This document shows, one piece after another, positions 6,483 through 12,639 of a stretch of 12,639 bases of DNA. Made by a program: the position numbers and the translations under genes. Under the pieces are notes generated by a model. The model searched no databases. It was not told the DNA's origin and saw only the letters and a program-made list of their open reading frames with translations. How positions within the stretch are numbered: the stretch's first letter is position 1; the number at the start of each line of letters is the position of its first letter. The DNA is taken from contig CAZRKA010000104.1 of assembly GCA_964600345.1 (NCBI GenBank), positions 1 through 12,639 on the forward strand. Direction: 5' to 3'. Source of the DNA: JABMMZ01 sp964600345. GTDB taxonomy: Bacteria > Bacteroidota > Bacteroidia > NS11-12g > UBA955.

Positions 6483-6881
6483 TCAGATTTTGGATTTCGA
6501 CGCAAATGCAATGACATGGCCGTCGGGGTCCGAAAAATAACAAACCCTGTCGCCCCAGTCGCGCTGTTCTGTTATACTCAGTAATGTCGCTCCGCATGAT
6601 AAGGCATGCTGATAAGCCTCGTCTGCATCATCGCAGCTAAGGTAAATTTCCGATCTCGGAATACCGTTGCCGGTTTCAGGATGGGGAAGCTTATCGCCCA
6701 GTAATTTGGCTATGCCTTTTTCGGGCATTAAACCGAGTTTGCAATGCTCTCCCAGCCTGAATTCTGTCATTCCGGGTACATTGAGAACCGGTTCGCAGCG
6801 CAATAGTTTACGGTAAAAATCACAACTGAGTGCCTGGTCTTTGACATACAGTATGAACTCAATTTCGCTGTAGTTTTTCAT
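6483..6881 (-). CDS. VOC family protein (glyoxalase / bleomycin-resistance fold)
   Basis: This 132-residue protein has the two beta-alpha-beta-beta-beta halves of the vicinal-oxygen-chelate fold: residues about 5-55 (E-F-I-L-Y-V-K-D, then D-F-Y-R-K-L-L) and 75-128 (E-I-Y-L, D-A-D-E-A-Y, Y-F-S-D-P-D-G-H). The usual closing motif G-H-x-x-E-F-A reads G-H-V-I-A-F-A here: A126 replaces the last metal-binding glutamate. This argues against a glyoxalase-type metal enzyme and fits the binding-protein or unknown members. I chose ATG 6881 because it lies 4 bases after the beta-lactamase stop; the TTG at 6899 would overlap that gene. The very short spacing indicates one transcript with the beta-lactamase gene. 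The ligand is unknown. Confidence 0.85.
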   Translation of the reverse strand: MKNYSEIEFILYVKDQALSCDFYRKLLRCEPVLNVPGMTEFRLGEHCKLGLMPEKGIAKLLGDKLPHPETGNGIPRSEIYLSCDDADEAYQHALSCGATLLSITEQRDWGDRVCYFSDPDGHVIAFASKSKI

Positions 6882-6885
6882 AAAT

Positions 6886-8772
6886 TTAATTTTTTGCAAT
6901 CAGCAGATCCGCTAATGCTTTGTGAAAATAGAAGGATGCTTTCAGGTCGTCTTTAACTGCTGTGTTCTGCAGTACAATCAGACTCATGTCTGAGCCGGGA
7001 AAATAAATGTTGATGGAGGCGAAGCCCGGCGCGTATCCGCTGATGACATAATAGGGTTTGTCATTTTTATGCCAAACGGTGATTCCATATCCGTATTTAG
7101 TCATTCCGAATACAGTATGATCTCTGATGGCATTGGGATAAGCGCTGCACATTTTTTTGTAAGTTGCCGGCTTTAACAATTTTCCGTGGTGTAGCAGTTT
7201 GTTCCATATTAAAAGGTCGCCCGCAGTTGAAATAAAAGAACCTGCTGCCGGGTGGTTTTCTAGCGGATTTTTCTCAGGTGTTGTTCTGCCGTCATTGGCA
7301 GCGAGATAAGATATTACCGGCGGATATTCCGAGCTTCCTGAAGGATGCAAGGTGTGCTTCATGCCGCATGCTGCAAATAAACTATCCGATAATTCTGCAA
7401 ACGACTTGCCTGTTTTTCTTTCGAGAATTTCGGAAAGCAATTCATAACCCAATTGTGAATATTGAAATTCGCTGCCTGCTTTAAACTGCGAAACTTTGTT
7501 TCTGTCGCTGATGCCATGTGTATGTGAAAGCAAGTGTTCAATGGTCACCGTTTGAGCCCATTCCTGTTTGAGTTCGGGCAAATAATTCACTATGGGAATA
7601 TCTGTTTTCAGAAGGCCCTTGTCGCATGCGCGCAAAACCATAACGGCGGTAAATTGCTTGCTGAGCGAGCCTACCACAAAACGGTCATCCGTTTTCAAAA
7701 GTGTCTTAACGGCAATGTCTGAATAGCCATAGGCTCTATTGTAAATAATGGCATTCCCTCTCGCCAGCAATACCACGCCATTGAATGCACGGTCTGAGTC
7801 GGAGAGCAGCACCGAATCGACAGACAAGGTCAGACCGGCATCGTGCAGGTAATGGTCGAATACTATTTTAGCCAGGTGGGCAATATAACTTTGCAGGGTA
7901 TCATACGTTTCTTTTGACTCAGATACAAATACACATAATGCCAGTTTTTTGCCATCGGGCATGGTGATGATACCGGCATCATTGCAGGCTGCTGTCAATC
8001 CGGTGTCGTTATCTCCTGATGAACCTGTTTTATGGGCAAGTGGAGTGTTGGCCGGCAATAATCCCTTAATCCGCATCTTGCTGTTTTGCGATTCAGTCAT
8101 AATGCGCAATAGTATTCCTGTGGAAGTTTCCGACAGCAGTTTGCCGCGTTCCAGATTAAGCAGCAAATTACTGATAGTGGAGGGATGAGCCCAGTTGTCG
8201 TACTGTATATGCCATGCCTTCGACATCTCAAACTCTGTATTGGCAATTGAAATACCGGTGTAACCCATTTTTGCAATTATTTTCTGTACTTCAGCAGGGC
8301 CACCCGCAAGTCTGAACAGTAGGTCGCAGGTGTTGTTGTCGCTTTGAGCAACTGTATACTCAATTAATTCAAGTATACTAAGCTCAATATTGCCATCAGG
8401 ATATTTTTCTCTCAGCGGACTCCAGGAATCGGGATGCAGGTCTTCTTTCTTAATTTTTATTTTATCGGAGAGCTTGAACTTGCCTTCTTCACTAAGTTTA
8501 AGAATAGCTACTGCCAGCGGAAATTTATAGACACTTTGCATCGGATATTTCCGCGAGTCGTTGATGTTTAATGTATCTCCGCTTTCGATGTCAATCAGTG
8601 ATAAACCGATATGCGCCCGCTTTGATTGAATGTAATTGCTTAATTCATTTCTGAGTGTATGTTTTTCAACATTGCCTGTTTCGGTACTGGTTTTAGTTTG
8701 AGGACATCCTGTGCTTATCAGCAGAAACATGGATAGCAGGAATGGAATGGATAGGATGGAATGGCGTTTCAT
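6886..8772 (-). CDS. Two-domain lipoprotein: class A beta-lactamase fused to a family S12 serine hydrolase
   Basis: This 628-residue protein is about twice the length of a usual beta-lactamase. A signal peptide ends at a lipobox-like S-T-G-C23, so it is likely an outer-envelope lipoprotein. Domain 1 (about 38-312) is a class A enzyme of the subclass A2/CfxA-PER type: S80-V-Y-K83, S144-D-N146, E180 at the Glu166 position and K248-T-G250 are all present, so beta-lactam hydrolysis is likely. Domain 2 (about 313-628) is a class C/D-alanyl carboxypeptidase-like fold (PF00144) with S369-L-S-K372 and Y438-S-Q440 (usually Y-x-N). The third motif, normally H/K-x-G, reads I577-S-G579, so its activity is doubtful. 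The ATG at 8772 gives the signal peptide directly. It starts 86 bases after pyc and is followed closely by the VOC gene. The fusion is in frame and uninterrupted. Confidence 0.9.
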   Translation of the reverse strand: MKRHSILSIPFLLSMFLLISTGCPQTKTSTETGNVEKHTLRNELSNYIQSKRAHIGLSLIDIESGDTLNINDSRKYPMQSVYKFPLAVAILKLSEEGKFKLSDKIKIKKEDLHPDSWSPLREKYPDGNIELSILELIEYTVAQSDNNTCDLLFRLAGGPAEVQKIIAKMGYTGISIANTEFEMSKAWHIQYDNWAHPSTISNLLLNLERGKLLSETSTGILLRIMTESQNSKMRIKGLLPANTPLAHKTGSSGDNDTGLTAACNDAGIITMPDGKKLALCVFVSESKETYDTLQSYIAHLAKIVFDHYLHDAGLTLSVDSVLLSDSDRAFNGVVLLARGNAIIYNRAYGYSDIAVKTLLKTDDRFVVGSLSKQFTAVMVLRACDKGLLKTDIPIVNYLPELKQEWAQTVTIEHLLSHTHGISDRNKVSQFKAGSEFQYSQLGYELLSEILERKTGKSFAELSDSLFAACGMKHTLHPSGSSEYPPVISYLAANDGRTTPEKNPLENHPAAGSFISTAGDLLIWNKLLHHGKLLKPATYKKMCSAYPNAIRDHTVFGMTKYGYGITVWHKNDKPYYVISGYAPGFASINIYFPGSDMSLIVLQNTAVKDDLKASFYFHKALADLLIAKN

Positions 8773-8858
8773 TTCAGATTAATTCTGTTTGGTATTGCGA
8801 AGGTAATCCATAGAATTAAGCTGAAATACTAAATTTTAAGATTCAATCAGAAAACTTT

Positions 8859-11800
8859 TTAATTGCCGGCAACTGCACCGGACTGATGTTCTGTTAAATT
8901 CATTTCAACAACCACATCGTCCTGTTCCACCATGCTGCCTTCCTGTAAAACAATTTTCCCGATGCTGCCTTCACGGGGTGCAAGGACAGTGCTTTCCATT
9001 TTCATGGCTTCGATGGCAAAGAGGGGAGTGTTTTTTGAAACTGTATCACCGGCTTTAACGAGGATTTTAGAAAGCCTGCCCTGTAGCGGCGAACCGATCT
9101 CGTTGTCTGAAGCAACTTTTTTATTGACCGGCTTACTTGAAGTATACGATTTGTCCTGAACATCAATGGCGCGTGTTTGTCCGTTCAGTCTGAAATAAAC
9201 AGTTTTCTTTCCGTCTTCGGCTTCAGCCACATTGAGCAGTCTGATCAGAATATTTTTTCCCCTCGACAGTTCAATCAACACTTCTTCATTTGGTTTTAAT
9301 CCGTAAAAAAAGACATGAGAGGGAATATGATACACATCGCCGTAAAGCGACCTGTGTGCAGCATAATCTTCGAATACTTTCGGATAGAATTTATACGAAA
9401 GAAAATCAGTGAATTCCCATTCATTGCCGAATTTATCCCTGAACATTTTAAACTCAGACTCGAAATCTATGGGTTCGAGATGTTCGTTTGGCCGACCGCT
9501 GTATGCCTGCTGATCCTTAAGTATGATGCGCGACAATTTTTCAGGAAATCCTCCGGGGTTTTGACCCAGATCGCCTCTGAAAAGTTCGATGACACTGTCG
9601 GGGAATGAGATGCTGTCGCCTTTCTCGAAAATATCTTCAGCCGTATAGCCATTCGAGGTCATAAACAATGCCATGTCGCCCACAACTTTTGAAGATGGCG
9701 TTACCTTTACTATATCGCCGAATAGCTTGTTAACCTCCACATAGTTTTTCTTGATGAGTTCGAATTTATCTTCCAGTCCCAGAGAGCGGGCCTGTGGACG
9801 CAGATTGGAGTATTGTCCTCCAGGAATTTCATGGTCAAATATTTCGGCGGTACCTGCCTTCAGTTCGCATTCGAAAGGGTAGTAAATTTCGCGCACAGCT
9901 TCCCAGTAATTTGAGAATTCGTTGAGCGAACTGATGTCGGTAGGTAATTCCCTTTCGTGACCTTTCATCATGGCGGCAAGCGAATTGAGATTGGGCTGGG
10001 ATGTTAAACCACTCATGCTTGCAAGTGCCAGGTCGATAACGTCTACGCCGGCTTCAATGGCTTTGAGATAAGTGGCTACCTGTAAGCCGGAGGTGTCGTG
10101 GGTGTGCAGATGAATTGGTATGCTGACTGCTTTTTTCAGTTCGCCGATGAGAATTTCGGCCTGAAAAGGTTTAAGCAATCCGGCCATGTCTTTGATGCCT
10201 AGAATATGTGCACCGGCATCTTCGAGCGACCTGGCGAGGTCGAGATAATAGGCCAGATTGAATTTGCTGTTTTTGTTTTTATCGGTAAAGTCGCCGGTAT
10301 AACAGATACACGCTTCTGCCAGACCTGATGTTCTTTCGTTCACAGCCTTTATGCTCACCCGCATGCCTTCTATCCAGTTGAGCGAGTCGAATATTCTGAA
10401 AATATCAATGCCTTTTTCAGCGCTCACTTCTATAAATTTCTCTACCAGATTATCGGGATATGCCTTGTAACCTACGGCGTTCGATCCGCGGATCAGCATC
10501 TGAAACAGTGTATTCGGAATGGCCTCTCTCAGCAGGCTAAGTCTTTGCCAGGGATCTTCGTGCAGAAAACGCAGAGCAACATCAAAGGTTGCACCTCCCC
10601 ACATTTCAAGCGAAAAAATTTCCGGATGTTTTTTAGACCATGCTTCGGCAACTTTCAGCAGGTCGAAAGTGCGCATGCGTGTGGCGAGTAAACTCTGATG
10701 TGCATCGCGCATGGTGCAATCGGTATATTGTATCTGCTTTTCATTTTTGAGCCGGGTACAAAAGGCATCTCTTCCCATTTCCCTTAGTTTATCGCGGCTG
10801 CCTTTGGGCGTTTGTTTGTAGTCTGCAATATCGGGAACCGGCGCGTTGCGGAATACCGTATCGCGTTTAACGGATTTGATGTCGCTGTTGCCGTTGACTA
10901 TCACGTCTGCAATATATTTTAAGGCTTTGGTACCCCTGTCAAGACGCATGTTGAATTGAAAGAGTCCGGGGTTGCTGTCAATAAAATTTACCGTCGATCT
11001 GCCTTCAAGAAATACGGGGTGTTTCAGTACATTTTCGAGGAAAGCAATATTGGTTTTTATTCCCCTGATGCGGAATTCATTGAGCACCCTGATCAGTCTC
11101 TCTGATGCTTCTCCGAGATTACGTCCGGCAGCAGTTATTTTCACCAGCAATGAATCGAAGAAGGGAGATATTTTGGCATTGGGATAAGCACTGCCTTCGT
11201 CGAGCCGTATTCCGGGCCCGCCTGCATTGCGGTATGCGATAATGGTACCGTGGTCGGGCTTGAAATTCCTGGAAGGATCTTCGGATGTAATACGCACCTG
11301 CACGGCGAATCCCTCGAAGCGGATATCACTTTGTGAATGGATATTGATTTCGGGAGAACTGAGTTTTGAACCTCCTGCAATCAATATCTGATTCCGCACA
11401 ATATCTATACCCGTGATGACCTCTGTAACGGTATGTTCAACCTGAATCCGTGGATTGACTTCTATGAAATAAATGTTTTCATTTTTGTCGACCAGAAATT
11501 CGACTGTGCCTGCATTGTTGTAATCAACCTGCCTGCATATATCGAGTGCATATCCATAAAGTTTGTCTCTGGTGGATTGTTTGATGCCCGGGGCAGGAGC
11601 CATTTCTACAACTTTCTGAAACCGCCTTTGCACCGAACAATCTCTTTCGAAGAGGTGGACAAGATTGCCATGCCTGTCGCCCAGTATCTGAACCTCTATA
11701 TGTTTTGGTGCGTCTATATATTTTTCGAGAAAAACCGTATCGTCGCCGAATGCAATTTTTGCTTCGTTGCGGGCTTCATCAAAAACATTTGCGAGCATTT

Positions 11801-12326
11801 CAGCATCCCTGACCACCCGCATGCCGCGACCACCGCCGCCTGCTGCTGCTTTGACAATCAGGGGATAGCCGATAGTTTCTGCTTCAGAGAGTGCTGTCTT
11901 AACACTGTCGAGTTCTTTTTTGCTGTCTTCTATAACCGGAACTTTTGCTTTGCGCGCCACTTTTTTGGCAGCTACTTTATCGCCCAGGCTTTTCATAACC
12001 GACGGGTCGGGACCAACAAAAACAATTCCTTCTTCCATGCATCGCTCAGCCAGCAGTGGATTTTCACTCAGGAATCCATAGCCGGGATGTATGGCATCAA
12101 CCTTTTCAGATTTAGCCACCCTGATAATGGCTTCAATATCCAGATAAGGTTTAAGCGGATCTGATTCCTTGCCTATCTGATAGCTTTCGTCGGCTTTGTA
12201 ACGGTGAAGCGAATACCTGTCTTCATAAGTGTAAATGGCGACGGTTCTGATGTTGAGTTCTGTGGCAGCGCGAAATATACGGATAGCGATTTCGCCCCGG
12301 TTGGCGACGAGTAGTTTTTTGATCAT
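8859..12326 (-). CDS. pyc: Pyruvate carboxylase
   Basis: This 1155-residue enzyme carboxylates pyruvate to oxaloacetate with ATP and bicarbonate, refilling the TCA cycle and feeding gluconeogenesis. All domains lie on one chain. The biotin carboxylase part (about 1-450) starts K-K-L-L-V-A-N-R-G-E-I-A and has the ATP-grasp glycine loop G163-G-G-G-R-G168 and E-V-N-P-R-I-Q-V-E-H (289-298). The carboxyltransferase part (about 530-1000) starts at T538-M-R-D541-A-H-Q, with K712 in I-K-D-M-A-G (the carbamylated lysine position) and H741/H743 in H-L-H-T-H-D as zinc ligands. The biotin carrier domain closes the chain with A-M-K-M, K1109 being the biotinylation site. Length matches single-chain pyruvate carboxylases. 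No damage is visible. ATG 12326 gives the standard N-terminus. It is probably transcribed on its own. Confidence 0.98.
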   Translation of the reverse strand: MIKKLLVANRGEIAIRIFRAATELNIRTVAIYTYEDRYSLHRYKADESYQIGKESDPLKPYLDIEAIIRVAKSEKVDAIHPGYGFLSENPLLAERCMEEGIVFVGPDPSVMKSLGDKVAAKKVARKAKVPVIEDSKKELDSVKTALSEAETIGYPLIVKAAAGGGGRGMRVVRDAEMLANVFDEARNEAKIAFGDDTVFLEKYIDAPKHIEVQILGDRHGNLVHLFERDCSVQRRFQKVVEMAPAPGIKQSTRDKLYGYALDICRQVDYNNAGTVEFLVDKNENIYFIEVNPRIQVEHTVTEVITGIDIVRNQILIAGGSKLSSPEINIHSQSDIRFEGFAVQVRITSEDPSRNFKPDHGTIIAYRNAGGPGIRLDEGSAYPNAKISPFFDSLLVKITAAGRNLGEASERLIRVLNEFRIRGIKTNIAFLENVLKHPVFLEGRSTVNFIDSNPGLFQFNMRLDRGTKALKYIADVIVNGNSDIKSVKRDTVFRNAPVPDIADYKQTPKGSRDKLREMGRDAFCTRLKNEKQIQYTDCTMRDAHQSLLATRMRTFDLLKVAEAWSKKHPEIFSLEMWGGATFDVALRFLHEDPWQRLSLLREAIPNTLFQMLIRGSNAVGYKAYPDNLVEKFIEVSAEKGIDIFRIFDSLNWIEGMRVSIKAVNERTSGLAEACICYTGDFTDKNKNSKFNLAYYLDLARSLEDAGAHILGIKDMAGLLKPFQAEILIGELKKAVSIPIHLHTHDTSGLQVATYLKAIEAGVDVIDLALASMSGLTSQPNLNSLAAMMKGHERELPTDISSLNEFSNYWEAVREIYYPFECELKAGTAEIFDHEIPGGQYSNLRPQARSLGLEDKFELIKKNYVEVNKLFGDIVKVTPSSKVVGDMALFMTSNGYTAEDIFEKGDSISFPDSVIELFRGDLGQNPGGFPEKLSRIILKDQQAYSGRPNEHLEPIDFESEFKMFRDKFGNEWEFTDFLSYKFYPKVFEDYAAHRSLYGDVYHIPSHVFFYGLKPNEEVLIELSRGKNILIRLLNVAEAEDGKKTVYFRLNGQTRAIDVQDKSYTSSKPVNKKVASDNEIGSPLQGRLSKILVKAGDTVSKNTPLFAIEAMKMESTVLAPREGSIGKIVLQEGSMVEQDDVVVEMNLTEHQSGAVAGN

Positions 12327-12350
12327 TGTGTTTCAGTCGTTTTGTTAATA

Positions 12351-12358
12351 CAAAAATA
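12351..12358 (-). promoter_or_regulatory. Candidate pyc promoter, -7 element
   Basis: On the - strand the sequence reads TATTTTTG, an exact match to the Bacteroidota -7 consensus TAnnTTTG, ending 24 bases before the pyc ATG. No clear TTTG is found about 19-21 bases further upstream, so the -33 element is weak or absent. The position is sensible for a short leader, but the match could be chance in A+T-rich DNA. Confidence 0.35.
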
Positions 12359-12405
12359 AGTCATTGAATATGCTCATTGGATTACTAAGAGATGAAACAA
12401 TGTTG

Positions 12406-12439
12406 AATTAATTGCTTTGAGCTTGTGAAGCAAATAATT
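12406..12439. repeat. 12-bp inverted repeat, hairpin upstream of pyc
   Basis: The arms AATTAATTGCTT (12406-12417) and AAGCAAATAATT (12428-12439) match at 11 of 12 positions around a 10-base loop. It lies about 80 bases upstream of the pyc start. It could be the terminator of the next gene to the right (beyond the window) or a control site for pyc. A run of six T's on the + strand follows some 20 bases later (12463-12468), too far for a classical terminator. Confidence 0.45.
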
Positions 12440-12510
12440 AGGCAGATGAAACGAGCAAAAATTTTTTGAACTGGTCTCAAAAATAACCTTTTAGTCAAAC
12501 ATGACTATAT

Positions 12511-12636
12511 TTAATTAACATAAGCTACGTCTTTTGCATTCATACTTTGTTGAATTCCTTGAACGTATCTCCTTCTGATATGCTCTGCGGAATTCGCCTC
12601 GTCTGAATGCAAAATACTTGCTTTTGACTTAAAATC
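12511..12636 (-). pseudogene. Possible gene remnant or 3' end of a small gene at the right edge
   Basis: On the - strand, codons from 12636 to the TAA at 12511-12513 read as 41 residues with a protein-like mix, including H-S-D-E-A-N-S-A-E-H and A-K-D-V-A-Y-V-N at the end. A TAG directly precedes it (12637-12639). No ATG is available near the front, only a TTG at codon 9 and an internal ATG. Other frames in this stretch are also open, so this may be chance. I do not recognise a family. The nested inverted repeat described separately lies in the same bases. Confidence 0.2.
12532..12614. repeat. Nested inverted repeat at the right edge
   Basis: The outer arms TTTTGCATTCA (12532-12542) and TGAATGCAAAA (12604-12614) match perfectly over 11 bases. 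The inner arms GAATTCC (12552-12558) and GGAATTC (12589-12595) match perfectly over 7 bases. The unpaired parts between them are nearly equal (9 and 8 bases). Inside the 30-base loop TATC and GATA (12566-12569, 12577-12580) pair again. The whole could fold as one interrupted stem of about 83 bases. The element is G+C-richer than the DNA to its left. A dispersed repeat, a mobile-element end or a structured RNA are all possible. Confidence 0.45.
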
Positions 12637-12639
12637 CTA

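Larger units (their letters stand above)
12327..12639. other. Region upstream of pyc without a confident gene
   Basis: These 313 bases hold the pyc promoter candidate, the 12-bp hairpin, and the nested inverted repeat with a possible remnant ORF. No tRNA-like cloverleaf or clear coding region was seen. The neighbour beyond the right edge is unknown, so it cannot be said whether this is a shared promoter region or the tail of another gene. Confidence 0.6.

Noticed and set aside
7278..8188. Several short + strand open frames inside the double beta-lactamase gene
   Set aside because: All are antisense to conserved motifs of the two hydrolase domains and have no start context or family.
11433..12164. 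Long 243-residue open frame on the + strand inside pyc
   Set aside because: It is antisense to the biotin carboxylase part of pyc, which is strongly conserved. The translation is rich in Phe and Cys and looks like a shadow of the true frame.
1..12639. CRISPR array, tRNA or rRNA gene, insertion sequence or integrase
   Set aside because: No regularly spaced direct repeats, no cloverleaf, and no transposase or integrase motif was seen on either strand.

Overview
The window looks like a piece of a Bacteroidota (Bacteroidetes) chromosome. The support is indirect: genes lack clear Shine-Dalgarno sequences, the two best promoter candidates fit the Bacteroidota -7 consensus TAnnTTTG, and the families present (subclass A2-like beta-lactamase, zinc-ribbon/alpha-CTD-like small protein, prokaryotic TIR-STING) are common in that phylum. 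The genus cannot be told from the sequence.

The window has two parts. The left part (1 to about 5340) is clearly more A+T-rich, and its first four complete or partial genes plus cap12 run on the + strand. It is a defence island. It starts with the 3' part of a DUF2779 protein with a DnaQ-like exonuclease motif (open at the window edge), then a WYL-domain regulator. After an 81-base gap holding a promoter candidate and two inverted repeats comes a compact three-gene CBASS anti-phage operon: a CD-NTase cyclase (2219-3229), a lone E2-like protein (3219-3632, overlapping the cyclase) and a TIR-STING effector (Cap12, 3646-4611). The likely sequence of events is that infection activates the cyclase, the cyclic dinucleotide binds STING, TIR filaments degrade NAD+, and the infected cell stops growing. 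The E2-like protein probably primes the cyclase through its C-terminal Gly-Gly, and the WYL protein probably represses the operon. There is no E1 or JAB protease gene, so this fits the 'type II-short' layout. A small orphan secreted protein lies on the - strand at the right side of the island.

The right part (about 5340 to 12639) has higher G+C, and all of its genes lie on the - strand. Read in the direction of transcription they are: pyruvate carboxylase (12326-8859), a two-domain lipoprotein joining a class A beta-lactamase to a second serine-hydrolase (family S12) domain (8772-6886), a VOC-fold protein four bases later (6881-6483), a DUF4406/nucleoside-deoxyribosyltransferase-like protein (6463-6137), a small membrane protein (6071-5709) and a zinc-ribbon/helix-hairpin-helix protein (5657-5370). 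The beta-lactamase, VOC and DUF4406 genes are packed closely enough to be one transcript.

The last 313 bases, upstream of pyc, hold a promoter candidate, a 12-bp imperfect hairpin and a nested inverted repeat lying over what may be a gene remnant.

The points most worth a second look are the CBASS with a STING effector but a lone E2 and a DncV-like rather than obviously CdnE-type cyclase, the Gly-Gly cyclase tail whose codons overlap the E2 start, and the double-domain beta-lactamase.
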